DNA from: Dickeya fangzhongdai
GTDB lineage: Bacteria; Pseudomonadota; Gammaproteobacteria; Enterobacterales; Enterobacteriaceae
Reading direction: 5' to 3'
Assembly (NCBI RefSeq): GCF_002812485.1
Contig: NZ_CP025003.1
Span: forward strand, 3,224,001-3,288,000
DNA length: 64,000 nt
How positions within the stretch are numbered: position 1 is the stretch's first letter; each line of letters opens with the position of its first letter. Below are positions 18,485 to 27,055 of this stretch, piece by piece. Both the position numbers and the translations under genes were made by a program. Under the pieces are notes generated by a model, which had not been told where the DNA came from, searched no databases, and saw nothing but the letters and a program-made list of their open reading frames with translations.

Positions 18485-18962
18485 CCCTAACCTTATTGCG
18501 TTTTTGGACATGCTGGCCTTTTCCGAAGGAACCGCAACGCATCCGCTCACCTGTAATCGTGGTTACGACGTGATTGTCACCGGGATTGATGGCAAACCAG
18601 AGATTTTCACCGACTACCGGGATCATCCATTCGCCAATGGTCGTCCGGGAAAAATCTTCAACAAGCAGGGGCAGCGCTCCACGGCAGCCGGACGCTATCA
18701 GCAGCTCTACCGCTACTGGCCAACCTACAAGACCCAGTTGGCGTTGCCGGATTTCGGACCCGATTCGCAGGATACGCTGGCTATCCAACTAATTCGGGAA
18801 CAGCGTGCGTTGGACGACATTACGCAAGGCCGGCTTACCAGCGCCATTACCCGGTGCAACAACATCTGGGCCTCACTGCCGGGAGCAGGCTACGGTCAGC
18901 GCGAGCATAACACCGAACGGCTGGTCGCCGTGTACCAGCAAGCGGGCGGGAAACTGGCATGA
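18474..18962 (+). CDS. Phage endolysin, lambda R-like lytic transglycosylase (GH104)
   Basis: Peptidoglycan-degrading lysis enzyme. The 162-residue product parallels lambda R: FLDMLAFSEGT contains the catalytic Glu near residue 17, followed by RGYDVIVTGIDGKPEIFTDY, STAAGRYQQLYRYW, SQDTLAIQLI and CNNIWASLPGAGYGQREH. There is no signal sequence, so release depends on the holin. The start overlaps the end of the holin gene by 11 bp, with GGAGA about 10 bp upstream; the longer frame to the left only runs through the holin gene. Confidence 0.92.
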   Translation: MLNNPNLIAFLDMLAFSEGTATHPLTCNRGYDVIVTGIDGKPEIFTDYRDHPFANGRPGKIFNKQGQRSTAAGRYQQLYRYWPTYKTQLALPDFGPDSQDTLAIQLIREQRALDDITQGRLTSAITRCNNIWASLPGAGYGQREHNTERLVAVYQQAGGKLA

Positions 18963-19399
18963 AAAGCGCCATGATCATCGCAGTCATCATGATTGCGCTT
19001 AGCGCAGGGGTCGGCGTGCAGTCCTGGCGGCTGCACAACGCTCGTCAGTTAACCGACCAGCAAGCGCAGACACTGTCGTTACAACAGACAGCGCTGGATG
19101 AAAAATCCGGCCAGTTGAAAACGTTGTCCGAACAGGCTGAACGCAACAACCGTGAACAGGCACGACTGCGCGACATGGCCGCCGAGACTCAGGCGGCGCT
19201 CTCTGAACGGCAAAAAGTGGTGATGAGGTTACAACATGAGAACGAAGCGCTTAAACGCTGGGCTGACACTGATCTGCCTGCTGATATTATCCGGCTGCGT
19301 CAGCGCCCCACCTTCGCAGGTGGCCGTGCTTACCGTGAATGGCTGTCCCAGACTGACGCCCTGCCGGTTCCCGGCAGCCAGTCCACAAACCAACGGTGA
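18959..19399 (+). CDS. Inner-membrane spanin (Rz/LysB-like)
   Basis: Type II membrane protein of 146 residues: an N-terminal helix (MIIAVIMIALSAGVGVQSW) followed by a long periplasmic coiled coil (ALDEKSGQLKTLSEQAERNN and beyond) and the RLRQRPTFAGG region typical of LysB proteins. It overlaps the endolysin stop by ATGA. With the nested o-spanin it bridges the periplasm to disrupt the outer membrane at lysis. Confidence 0.88.
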   Translation: MKSAMIIAVIMIALSAGVGVQSWRLHNARQLTDQQAQTLSLQQTALDEKSGQLKTLSEQAERNNREQARLRDMAAETQAALSERQKVVMRLQHENEALKRWADTDLPADIIRLRQRPTFAGGRAYREWLSQTDALPVPGSQSTNQR

Positions 19400-19562
19400 G
19401 CTGAACAGCCTGCTGGATGAAACCGAAGCCGCGCTGGCGACTTGCGCCGACCAGGTGGATACCATTATTACCTGTCAGGCAAAAAGCGATGCAACGCCCA
19501 GCGCTACGGTAGCTTCAGGGAATCAATCAGGCACTAGGGATACCGTAGCGGCAACGCAATGA
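19236..19562 (+). CDS. Outer-membrane lipoprotein spanin (Rz1/LysC-like), nested out of frame
   Basis: The gene begins inside the i-spanin gene in another frame and runs past its end, the arrangement characteristic of Rz/Rz1 pairs. The product has a lipobox (CLLILSGC) giving a lipidated Cys near residue 21, followed by a short Pro-containing region and VNGCPRLTPCRFP as in LysC proteins. Its C-terminal extension is longer than usual (108 residues). Assigned on architecture and lipobox. Confidence 0.82.
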   Translation: MRTKRLNAGLTLICLLILSGCVSAPPSQVAVLTVNGCPRLTPCRFPAASPQTNGELNSLLDETEAALATCADQVDTIITCQAKSDATPSATVASGNQSGTRDTVAATQ

Positions 19563-19794
19563 TCTCCGCCCTTGAGGCAAGATGAATCATAGGAAGGCAA
19601 AGTTGGAAAACGAAGTTTCAGACCGGGATGTCAGGGCGACCGAGCCAGGAAATTGAGGTATTCCCATTCAAGCCAGTCGCTCATAGCTTTCAGCCTAAAT
19701 CAGGTCTGGTTTTCAGGGATGGCGGTAGCGGGCTGTTCACGTTTCGACCCGGTGGCTACATATTAAATAGACCTGTCGTGACGGCAATAAAAAA

Positions 19795-19809
19795 CCGCCC
19801 GAGGGGCGG
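19795..19809 (-). terminator. Terminator of the small minus-strand gene
   Basis: CCGCCC/GGGCGG with a 3-nt loop; on the minus strand a TTTTTTATTG run follows, 19 bp after the stop of the small gene to its right. Confidence 0.8.
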
Positions 19810-19827
19810 CCACAATCGTTTTAGTAA

Positions 19828-20025
19828 TTAATCATTCTCTAGCGCACGCTGAATGATATCGGCAGTCTCGGTGATTCTACTACCGATCGCATCCAGAGCG
19901 GCTTGCACTCCACTTTCGCTGGCGCCTTCTTTGATGATTTCGAGTATAGCTGAAATGACTATTTCTCTTTTCTCTTCATCACTTCTTGCGACATCATGCT
20001 GATCATAAAAGTAATTCTGAAGCAT
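19828..20025 (-). CDS. Small acidic protein of unknown function
   Basis: A 65-residue, mostly helical, acidic product (MLQNYFYDQHDVARSDEEKR) that I do not recognise. It is likely real: AAGGAG lies 5 bp before the ATG, and a strong intrinsic terminator follows the stop. It sits between the phage lysis cassette and the P2-type replication fragment, on the opposite strand from both, so it may be a morphogene-like cargo gene of the lost prophage or a host gene. No signal peptide or membrane segment. Confidence 0.6.
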   Translation of the reverse strand: MLQNYFYDQHDVARSDEEKREIVISAILEIIKEGASESGVQAALDAIGSRITETADIIQRALEND

Positions 20026-20168
20026 AAAGACTCCTTTTTATTGTCAATGAACGCAGCATATCGCTAAGACTATTCCGAATAAAGCATTATCACAGGTAAC
20101 CAGTGAATGCCTGTTGTTATTCTCAGCGTTTATATGCCTTTCCCCCGCTCAATCGCTGAACCGAACGC

Positions 20169-20288
20169 ATGGAAAACCGTTTTGACTATAAGCACCGCTT
20201 TAAAGGCGACGCAGCAGGGTATATAGCCAAAAACGTCGGCGATTATGCGCTGAATAACAAGCGGTGCAAAGACATGACAATCCACTGA
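20169..20288 (+). pseudogene. Fragment of a P2-type phage replication initiator (gpA)
   Basis: A 39-codon open segment encodes FDYKHRFKGDAAGYIAKNVG and DYALNN, which resembles the conserved AGYIAKYISKNIDGYAL segment of P2 gene A replication endonucleases. Only this internal piece remains: a TGA stop is 9 bp before the ATG in the same frame and the frame ends soon after. It indicates that a P2-like prophage once occupied this spot beside leuZ. Confidence 0.65.
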
Positions 20289-20351
20289 AAGATACCACAG
20301 CAGCACTAACGACCTGAGCAGACGCTAATTATTCAACCATAGTTAGCAATA

Positions 20352-20377
20352 GCGGCTTACCGGAGGCCGCCTTTTTT
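20352..20377 (+). terminator. Plus-strand intrinsic terminator in the phage remnant
   Basis: GCGGC/GCCGC stem with a 9-nt loop followed by CTTTTTTATA. It would end transcription running rightward out of the remnant, before the opposing tRNA operon. Confidence 0.7.
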
Positions 20378-20449
20378 ATACCCGAAAAACGGGCGCTGCC
20401 ACTCTGCCGCCATTTGGGCGCCACTTGCCAAATTACAGGCACAAAAAAA

Positions 20450-20463
20450 CCGCCTCGTGGCGG
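20450..20463 (-). terminator. Terminator of the glyW-cysT-leuZ tRNA operon
   Basis: CCGCC/GGCGG around a 4-nt loop with a seven-T run on the minus strand, 46 bp after the last tRNA. Confidence 0.8.
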
Positions 20464-20508
20464 TCATGTTCTTTTAATTATTTTCTTATATTACAAGGCG
20501 TTAGCACA

Positions 20509-20595
20509 TGGTGCCCAGAGCGGGACTTGAACCCGCACAGCGCGAACGCCGAGGGATTTTAAATCCCTTGTGTCTACCGATTCCACCATCTGGGC
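20509..20595 (-). tRNA. leuZ: tRNA-Leu (anticodon UAA)
   Basis: 87-nt type II tRNA with encoded CCA; the minus strand starts GCCCAGATGGTGGAATCGGT and the anticodon loop contains TTTAAAA with anticodon TAA. Extra arm present. Last gene of the Gly-Cys-Leu operon, and the probable attachment locus for the phage remnant on its 3' side. Confidence 0.97.
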
Positions 20596-20603
20596 TCAGA
20601 TTT

Positions 20604-20677
20604 TGGAGGCGCGTCCCGGAGTCGAACCGAGGTGGACGGATTTGCAATCCGCTGCATGGCCACTCTGCCAACGCGCC
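20604..20677 (-). tRNA. cysT: tRNA-Cys (anticodon GCA)
   Basis: 74 nt including CCA; minus strand begins GGCGCGTTGGCAGAGTGG and carries the anticodon stem-loop with GCA (GGATTGCAAATCC). Discriminator base U before CCA as expected for cysteine tRNA. Confidence 0.97.
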
Positions 20678-20705
20678 TTACCTTGATGCTACTGCTAAAT
20701 CGATT

Positions 20706-20781
<76 letters not shown>

Positions 20782-20844
20782 ATTCTACAGAACATCTTGT
20801 TTATCAAGCGTTTTCAATAAACTGTGTCGCTGTCGATGCGGTGC

Positions 20845-20872
20845 ATTCTACTTACCTGACGCAGTGAGTCAA
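20845..20872 (-). promoter_or_regulatory. Sigma-70 promoter of the tRNA operon
   Basis: TTGACT-N16-TAGAAT followed by the G/C-rich discriminator GCACCGC, about 57 bp before tRNA-Gly. A G/C-rich discriminator is typical of stringently controlled stable-RNA promoters. Confidence 0.7.
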
Positions 20873-20922
20873 TAAAATTATCATCCCACCTGAATCGTTT
20901 GCTGTTTTTTAAGGCGAGGCGA

Positions 20923-21471
20923 TCAATGTTCAAGCAAATCGCGCCAGGCAGCGCTCAAATACTGAAACATCGACCAAAACGTTAGCACCGCGGCCACATA
21001 CAGCGCCGCCACGCCAGCGGCCTCCACCATGCGTTCAGGCCGCCACAGCAAACCGACCAGCGCGACCATCTGTGCCGTGGTTTTGATTTTACCAATCCAG
21101 GACACCGCCACGCTGCTGCGTTTACCCAGCTCCGCCATCCACTCGCGCAATGCAGAAATGATGATTTCACGGGCAATCATCGTGGCGGCGGGCAGCGTAA
21201 TCCACCAGGAATGATAATGCTCAGCCACCAGCACCAGCGCAACCGCCACCATGACCTTGTCGGCCACAGGGTCCAGAAAGGCGCCAAAACGCGTGGTTTG
21301 TTTCCACCGGCGGGCAAGAAAACCGTCAAACCAGTCTGTCACCGCCGCAAAGACAAAGATGCCCGCACATACCATTGGTGCCCAGTTGAATGGCAGGTAA
21401 AACGCCAGCACAAAGAATGGGATTAGTACAACACGAAACAGGGTAAGCCACGTTGGTATATTAAATCGCAT
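20923..21471 (-). CDS. pgsA: CDP-diacylglycerol--glycerol-3-phosphate 3-phosphatidyltransferase
   Basis: Inner-membrane enzyme making phosphatidylglycerol phosphate, the committed step to acidic phospholipids. The 182-residue product starts [20 protein letters not shown] and has the CDP-alcohol phosphotransferase signature, read here as DGFLARRW...[10 protein letters not shown] with the metal-binding aspartates, plus several hydrophobic helices. It follows uvrC after 57 bp and precedes the tRNA operon, the standard enterobacterial order. Confidence 0.97.
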   Translation of the reverse strand: MRFNIPTWLTLFRVVLIPFFVLAFYLPFNWAPMVCAGIFVFAAVTDWFDGFLARRWKQTTRFGAFLDPVADKVMVAVALVLVAEHYHSWWITLPAATMIAREIIISALREWMAELGKRSSVAVSWIGKIKTTAQMVALVGLLWRPERMVEAAGVAALYVAAVLTFWSMFQYLSAAWRDLLEH

Positions 21472-21528
21472 AGCGTCTGGGTAACTGTCTGGCCCGAAAG
21501 ATAATAGGGTTATGTTGCTACATTGCCT

Positions 21529-23361
21529 CTAGTGTTTCAATGCATGAAAGATTTTTTCTGCCAACGCATGCGAAATTCCCGGTACGTTGGCGATGTCTTC
21601 CACGCTGGCGTTCATCAGCGGCTGTAATCCGCCCATGTATTTCAATAACATCTGCCGCCGCTTCGGTCCCACCCCTTCGATGGTCTCCAGCGAACTGGTA
21701 CTTTTTACTTTAGCACGCTGTTTGCGGTGACCACTGATGGCATGGTTATGCGAATCGTCACGAATATGCTGAATTACGTGCAACGCCGGCGAATCGGCAG
21801 GCAATGCTACCCCCTCGCCTGTCGCTTCGAAGAACAGCGTCTCCAGCCCGGCCTTGCGATCGCTGCCTTTCGCGACCCCCAGCAGTAAAGGGCGTGATTT
21901 GTCCCAGGGCACCTGTAATGACGCAAAGACGTCCTTGGCCTGCGCCAGTTGCCCTTTGCCGCCGTCAATCACGATAACATCAGGAATCTTGCCTTCGTCA
22001 ATCGACTTGCCATACCGACGCCGGAGCACCTGATTCATGGCGGCATAGTCATCGCCCGGCGTGATACCGGAGATATTGTAGCGGCGATACTCCGAACGCA
22101 GCGGCCCATCCGCATTGAACACGACACAGGACGCCACGGTCTGTTCCCCCATGGTATGACTGATATCGAAACATTCCATACGGTTGATTTTTTCGATCCC
22201 AAGAACAGACGCCAGCGCAGCCAGGCGCTGTTGGACCGTCGATTGCTGCGACAACTTCGTTGTCAATGCCGTATGGGCGTTGGTGCGCGCCAGTTTAAGA
22301 TAGCGTGCGCGGTCACCACGCGGCCGGGTTTGAATCTGGATCTTGCGGCCGGCCTGTTCGGTCAGAGACTCGGCCAGCAACTGATGTTCCGGCAGCGAGA
22401 AGTCCAGCAGGATGTCAGACGGTAAGGTGCGGGAAACACTACCCTGCAAATAGAACTGGCCGACAAACGTCTGCACCACTTCCGCCAGCTCTGTTCCTCC
22501 CGGAACTTTAGGGAAATAGCTGCGACTGCCCAACACTTTACCCTGACGGATAAAGAGCACGTGCACACACGCCATTCCGGCTTCAAATGCTACACCGATC
22601 ACGTCAAGATCATCGCCGTCGCCGGAGACAAACTGCTTTTCGGTCACCCGCCGCACCGCCTGGATCTGATCGCGAATACGCGCGGCTTCCTCAAATCGCA
22701 ATTCCCTGCTTGCCGTTTCCATGCGATCGATCAGGCGGGTCAACACCTGCTGATCTTTGCCGGACAGAAAGAGACGCACATACTCGACCTGGCGCTGATA
22801 CTCTTCCTCACTGACCAGACCGCTCACGCACGGCCCCAGACAACGGCCGATCTGATACTGCAGGCAAGGACGCGAGCGGTTGCGGTAGACGCTGTTTTCA
22901 CACTGACGAATGGGGAACAGCTTTTGCAAAAGCATCAGGGTTTCGCGCACGGCATTGCCATTGGGAAACGGGCCGAAGTATTCGCCCTTGGCGTGCTTGG
23001 CGCCGCGGTGAACCGACAGGCGGGGATGCGTATCCCCGCTGAGGAAAATCATTGGGTAGGACTTATCGTCACGCAACAGCACATTGTAACGCGGCTGATA
23101 GCGTTTGATGTAGTTGTGCTCAAGCAACAGGGCTTCGGTTTCAGTATGCGTGATCGTCACATCGATCTGCCGGATACTTTTCACCAAAGCCTCTGTTTTA
23201 CGGCTGGCGACATGAGCACGAAAATAACTGGAAAGGCGTTTTTTCAGATCTTTGGCTTTACCGACGTAGATCACCGTGTCGCTGGCATCGTACATACGAT
23301 AAACCCCAGGCTGACTGGTTACGGTCTTCAGAAAAGCCTGGGCGTCAAAACGTTCAGTCAC
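21529..23361 (-). CDS. uvrC: UvrABC excinuclease subunit C
   Basis: Dual-incision nuclease of nucleotide-excision repair. The 610-residue protein has the N-terminal GIY-YIG nuclease ([24 protein letters not shown]), a UVR motif for UvrB contact ([22 protein letters not shown] region near 200-235), the RNase H-like C-terminal nuclease ([20 protein letters not shown]) and a terminal helix-hairpin-helix pair ([26 protein letters not shown]). The start is a GTG and overlaps the uvrY stop by 8 bp, so it is coupled to uvrY. Confidence 0.97.
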   Translation of the reverse strand: MTERFDAQAFLKTVTSQPGVYRMYDASDTVIYVGKAKDLKKRLSSYFRAHVASRKTEALVKSIRQIDVTITHTETEALLLEHNYIKRYQPRYNVLLRDDKSYPMIFLSGDTHPRLSVHRGAKHAKGEYFGPFPNGNAVRETLMLLQKLFPIRQCENSVYRNRSRPCLQYQIGRCLGPCVSGLVSEEEYQRQVEYVRLFLSGKDQQVLTRLIDRMETASRELRFEEAARIRDQIQAVRRVTEKQFVSGDGDDLDVIGVAFEAGMACVHVLFIRQGKVLGSRSYFPKVPGGTELAEVVQTFVGQFYLQGSVSRTLPSDILLDFSLPEHQLLAESLTEQAGRKIQIQTRPRGDRARYLKLARTNAHTALTTKLSQQSTVQQRLAALASVLGIEKINRMECFDISHTMGEQTVASCVVFNADGPLRSEYRRYNISGITPGDDYAAMNQVLRRRYGKSIDEGKIPDVIVIDGGKGQLAQAKDVFASLQVPWDKSRPLLLGVAKGSDRKAGLETLFFEATGEGVALPADSPALHVIQHIRDDSHNHAISGHRKQRAKVKSTSSLETIEGVGPKRRQMLLKYMGGLQPLMNASVEDIANVPGISHALAEKIFHALKH

Positions 23362-24010
23362 TACTAATCAATGTCTCCGCACTAAATAAACCGTGGCGAA
23401 TCGCCAGATGCGTCAGCTCCACATCGCCGTTAATGTTCAGCTTACTGAACATTCGGTAACGATAGCTGTTGACCGTTTTCGGGCTAAGGTTGAGTTGATC
23501 GGAGATCTCCGTCACTTTTTGCCCTTTGGTGATCATCATCATAATCTGCAATTCGCGTTCAGACAGACACTCCAGCGGCGTTTCTGTCTGCGGCTCCAGT
23601 TGGCTCAACGCCATTTGCTGAGCGATATCCGACGCAATATATCGTTTGCCGGCATGCACAGAGCGGATGGCGCATATCACCTCTTCCGGCGTGGCGCCCT
23701 TGCTAAGGTAGCCCGCTGCCCCCGCCTGCATCACTTTAGCAGGTAACGGGTTCTCTGTGTAAATCGTTAGCATTATAACTTTAATTTCAGGGGAAAATCG
23801 TACAATTTTGCGTGTTGCCTCAAGACCGCCGATTCCTGGCATGTTCATATCCATCAGCACAACGTCCGCACTGTTATTACGGCACCATCTGACCGCATCT
23901 TCACCGCACTGCGCCTCACCAACAACCTTGAGGCCTTTAATATCGTCAAGAATGCGCCGTATCCCTGCTCGCACCAGTTCATGGTCATCAACAAGAAAAA
24001 CGCTAATCAA
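23354..24010 (-). CDS. uvrY: Response regulator UvrY/GacA
   Basis: Regulator of the BarA/UvrY (GacS/GacA) system, which activates csrB-type small RNAs and, in Dickeya, virulence factor production. The receiver domain has the phosphoacceptor Asp54 ([10 protein letters not shown]) and acidic pocket VDDHE; a LuxR/NarL-type HTH lies at the C-terminus ([33 protein letters not shown]). I chose a TTG start at 24010, giving the canonical [19 protein letters not shown]-terminus and 218 residues, with GGAG about 8 bp upstream; the longer ATG version adds nine unrelated residues. Confidence 0.95.
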   Translation of the reverse strand: MISVFLVDDHELVRAGIRRILDDIKGLKVVGEAQCGEDAVRWCRNNSADVVLMDMNMPGIGGLEATRKIVRFSPEIKVIMLTIYTENPLPAKVMQAGAAGYLSKGATPEEVICAIRSVHAGKRYIASDIAQQMALSQLEPQTETPLECLSERELQIMMMITKGQKVTEISDQLNLSPKTVNSYRYRMFSKLNINGDVELTHLAIRHGLFSAETLISSD

Positions 24011-24554
24011 AGAACAATTCTCCAAAAAGAGTAACACTTACAGACGAGTTTGTTGCAGGTGGTACTACGTGGTTTAGAAAAAATGAATACACTTTTTAAT
24101 TAAAAATGTATTTTTTATTCTACCATGTGGTATATTCTCTAAGTTCCTGAATGATAGCGACTGTGCATCAGACGCGGAACTCACTTCCATCACAGTATTC
24201 ATATTTCCAACCTGGTTTTTTAGAGAAACAGACAGCTTCACTGTCTGAAAAATGTCAAATTCTAAATTTAATCAATAGATTATCAAGTTTTGTAAGTACA
24301 GGCAATTAGGTGCGCGATTGCTTTCTTTTCCATCATTGTAACGCTCTTGTCACTTTGCCGCACCGACTGTTTACTACAAATAATACACCTGCCCCAAAAT
24401 ATCCATATAAAAGTTGCAATGTATCTAATCAAACGCATTTAAAAGCCAAAAACACGTTAACAAAATATAGGCAGAATGTGGCATAAACAGATAAAAAGAA
24501 TACAACTTAATGGGGCTGAGTGGTTATTTTCCTGACCAGATGCATTGGCACCTA
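24011..24554. other. Divergent intergenic region between uvrY and yecF
   Basis: About 540 bp, A/T-rich, holding the uvrY promoter region. In E. coli this neighbourhood also contains sdiA; no sdiA sequence is present here. No gene is supported. Confidence 0.5.
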
Positions 24555-24563
24555 TGGTATAAT
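24555..24563 (+). promoter_or_regulatory. Extended -10 promoter of yecF
   Basis: TGGTATAAT is a perfect extended -10 element (TGn + TATAAT). No good -35 is seen at 17 bp; TGACCA occurs at 24533 with a long 19-bp spacer. Transcription from about 24570 would give a leader of about 88 nt before yecF. Confidence 0.6.
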
Positions 24564-24584
24564 AAAGCCAAATTTTGTTATGTC

Positions 24585-24633
24585 GCCGGCGTGTGTGCTG
24601 CACAGAACCAGTCTCTGGCTCCACCACGCCGGC
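24585..24633 (+). ncRNA. Structured 5' leader of yecF (possible three-way junction)
   Basis: A perfect 9-bp closing stem GCCGGCGTG/CACGCCGGC encloses two small hairpins, TGTG-CTG-CACA and CCAG-TCT-CTGG. It lies between the extended -10 promoter and the yecF ribosome site, ending 24 nt before the start codon. This could be a regulatory leader, a protein-binding structure or an mRNA stabiliser; no known riboswitch family is recognised. Confidence 0.45.
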
Positions 24634-24656
24634 TTCCGTTTGTTACAGGAGACACT

Positions 24657-24881
24657 ATGAACAACAACGACTTTCCGACAGCCTCCACACCCGAAACGTT
24701 GGCGCATGAAGTTAGCTGCCTGAAAGTGCTGATGACGTTGATGCTGAAATCCATTGGTCAGGCTGATGCAGGCAAGGTTATCGTCAGCATGGAAAAATAC
24801 ATTGCCCAACTGGAAGACCCTGCACAGGCGGAAATATTCGGCACCACTATTAAGCAAATCAAAACAGTCTATCGCCGCTAA
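24657..24881 (+). CDS. yecF: YecF family small protein (DUF2594)
   Basis: A 74-residue cytoplasmic protein matching E. coli YecF in length and sequence (ETLAHEVSCLKVLMTLMLKS, IGQADAGKVIVSMEKYIAQL, IKQIKTVYRR) and position beside uvrY. Predicted helical; function unknown. The ATG at 24657 has AGGAGA upstream; the longer in-frame extension overlaps the structured leader and is not supported. Confidence 0.88.
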   Translation: MNNNDFPTASTPETLAHEVSCLKVLMTLMLKSIGQADAGKVIVSMEKYIAQLEDPAQAEIFGTTIKQIKTVYRR

Positions 24882-24889
24882 TCAAAGCT

Positions 24890-24924
24890 CATCGGACATC
24901 AGCGTAATCCGCTATTGTCCGATG
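24890..24924 (+). terminator. Hairpin after yecF
   Basis: CATCGGACA/TGTCCGATG with an inner AGCG/CGCT stem, starting 8 bp past the stop. No T-run follows, so termination is uncertain. Confidence 0.4.
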
Positions 24925-25184
24925 GGTATGAACCGTTTTCCCCGCACAATAAACAAGCAAAAATAAACGCAACAATGCGCGAATGTTGACACTATGATTT
25001 ATATTTCGTCAACAAATCCGGTTATTACCAGATAAATGACAAGATAAAAACTTAGTAATTGTGATCTATTTGGGAATAGTATTCTTTAATCAGAATAGAC
25101 CTACAGAGTAATCAAGCTGGAAATTAAATAGTGAAAAAATGTTTCTGCGGGAATAAATACATTAGCACGAATGAAAGGAAGTGT

Positions 25185-25260
<76 letters not shown>

Positions 25261-25271
25261 AACGGGGACGG

Positions 25272-25300
25272 ATTATTCTCTTCTTAACGCCATCTGTCAA
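25272..25300 (-). promoter_or_regulatory. Sigma-70 promoter of tRNA-Lys(CUU)
   Basis: TTGACA-N17-AATAAT on the minus strand, with the -10 ending 12 bp before the tRNA 5' end. Confidence 0.65.
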
Positions 25301-25586
25301 ATAGTTCATCTTATTTTTTTGCAGACAGGGGAATCGGCGAACACATTGTAACCTATCACTATTTTGTTCTCTCGCACGGGCTACCGTTCGTCTTCCGATT
25401 GATTCATGGATATAAATTCACCACCGCGTGAAGCACGTACCGAAGTGACAGGAATTACGCCTCAACTCATCATGAGAAGAATACCGTGTTACTATTAACC
25501 ATTCTAACTTCTTATATCACATGGGTAATGGGCGAGACCTGACAAACGCCCTCACCCTGGCAGACACAATCCGGAAATCACATTAC
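25301..25586 (+). other. Region upstream of cycA
   Basis: About 285 bp with no gene; expected to hold the cycA promoter and leader. In E. coli the cycA leader is a target of the small RNA GcvB; whether a pairing site is present here was not established. Confidence 0.4.
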
Positions 25587-26990
25587 ATGACAGAACAAAC
25601 GCATCACGTCCCGGACGCCACCGGGCATAGCGATCTGCGGCGCAATCTAACCAACCGCCATATTCAGTTGATTGCCATCGGCGGCGCCATCGGTACCGGC
25701 CTGTTCATGGGATCAGGGAAAACCATCAGCCTTGCCGGCCCATCAATTATCTTCGTTTATATGATCATCGGGTTCATGCTGTTCTTTGTTATGCGCGCGA
25801 TGGGCGAGTTACTGCTCTCCAACCTCAACTACAAATCGTTCAGCGACTTCTCCGCCGACCTGCTGGGTCCGTGGGCCGGTTTTTTTACCGGCTGGACTTA
25901 CTGGTTTTGCTGGGTCGTGACCGGCATTGCCGATGTCGTCGCCATCAGCGCTTATGCACAATTCTGGTTTCCGGATCTGTCGCAGTGGATCAGTTCCCTG
26001 TTATGCGTCCTGCTGCTGCTGACCTTAAATCTGGCCACCGTCAAACTGTTTGGCGAAATGGAGTTCTGGTTCGCCATGATCAAGATTGTCGCCATCGTCG
26101 CGCTGATCGTGATTGGTGCGGTTCTGGTTATCATGCAATTTACATCGCCTTCCGGCGCGGTGGCATCCGTGACCAATCTCTGGCAGGACGGCGGTATGTT
26201 TCCTAAAGGACTCAGCGGCTTTTTCGCCGGCTTTCAGATAGCCGTGTTTGCCTTTGTCGGTATTGAGCTGGTCGGCACCACGGCAGCGGAAACCAAAAAC
26301 CCGAAGGTGGTTCTGCCGCGCGCAATCAACGCCATACCGATACGTATCATTATGTTTTATGTGTTTGCGCTGATGATGATTATGTCGGTTACGCCGTGGA
26401 GCCACATTGCAGCAGACCGCAGCCCATTTGTGGAGATGTTTGTGTTAGTCGGCTTGCCGGCCGCCGCCAGCGTTATTAATTTTGTCGTGCTGACTTCCGC
26501 CGCGTCGTCGGCCAACAGCGGGGTATTCTCAACCAGCCGCATGCTGTTTGGGCTGGCCAGACAAGGCGATGCGCCGGCGCGTTTCGGTCGGTTGTCAAAA
26601 CGGGCGGTACCCTCGGCAGGGCTGTTTTTCTCGTGCCTGTGCCTGCTTTCCGGCGTCGTACTGATCTATTTAATTCCTAACGTCATGACGGTTTTCACGC
26701 TGGTCACCACCGTGTCCGCCATTCTGTTCATGTTCGTGTGGAGTATCATTCTGTGTTCTTATCTGGTGTACCGCCGGAACCGGCCGCAGTTGCACCAAAC
26801 CTCTGCATACAAAATGCCATGGGGAATCGTAATGAGCTGGGTATGTCTGGCTTTCTTTGCTTTCGTGATGGTACTGCTGACATTGCAGCCGGATACCTTG
26901 CAGGCGCTGATGGTTACGCCGGTGTGGTTTGTGGTTCTGGCTATCGCCTATCAGTTTATTCGCCGTCGCAGAGTCAACGCCCTGGCGTGA
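25587..26990 (+). CDS. cycA: D-serine/D-alanine/glycine:proton symporter
   Basis: Inner-membrane amino-acid permease of the APC superfamily with twelve predicted helices. From LRRNLTNRHIQLIAIGGAIG onward it follows E. coli CycA almost residue for residue (GTGLFMGSGKTISLAGPS, FFTGWTYWFCWVVTGIADVV, ELVGTTAAETKNP). The ATG at 25587 (MTEQTHHV) gives 467 residues, close to the E. coli length of 470; the 22-codon upstream extension has no ribosome site. A perfect 13-bp inverted repeat follows the stop. Confidence 0.95.
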   Translation: MTEQTHHVPDATGHSDLRRNLTNRHIQLIAIGGAIGTGLFMGSGKTISLAGPSIIFVYMIIGFMLFFVMRAMGELLLSNLNYKSFSDFSADLLGPWAGFFTGWTYWFCWVVTGIADVVAISAYAQFWFPDLSQWISSLLCVLLLLTLNLATVKLFGEMEFWFAMIKIVAIVALIVIGAVLVIMQFTSPSGAVASVTNLWQDGGMFPKGLSGFFAGFQIAVFAFVGIELVGTTAAETKNPKVVLPRAINAIPIRIIMFYVFALMMIMSVTPWSHIAADRSPFVEMFVLVGLPAAASVINFVVLTSAASSANSGVFSTSRMLFGLARQGDAPARFGRLSKRAVPSAGLFFSCLCLLSGVVLIYLIPNVMTVFTLVTTVSAILFMFVWSIILCSYLVYRRNRPQLHQTSAYKMPWGIVMSWVCLAFFAFVMVLLTLQPDTLQALMVTPVWFVVLAIAYQFIRRRRVNALA

Positions 26991-27014
26991 CGCATTAAAA
27001 CAACCCCTAACCAA

Positions 27015-27050
27015 TACGGTCAGCTACGCCCGATGATGTAGCTGACCGTA
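27015..27050. terminator. Hairpin between convergent cycA and the nac remnant
   Basis: TACGGTCAGCTAC/GTAGCTGACCGTA is a perfect 13-bp inverted repeat with a 10-nt loop, beginning 25 bp after cycA and ending 6 bp before the nac stop. Neither side has a long T-run, but the stem strength and position suggest a bidirectional terminator. Confidence 0.6.
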
Positions 27051-27055
27051 CCCGA

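Noticed and set aside
19628..19831. 67-codon plus-strand frame after the spanin genes
   Set aside because: No ribosome site and it runs into the terminator of the opposing gene; a phage-derived fragment is possible but not supportable.
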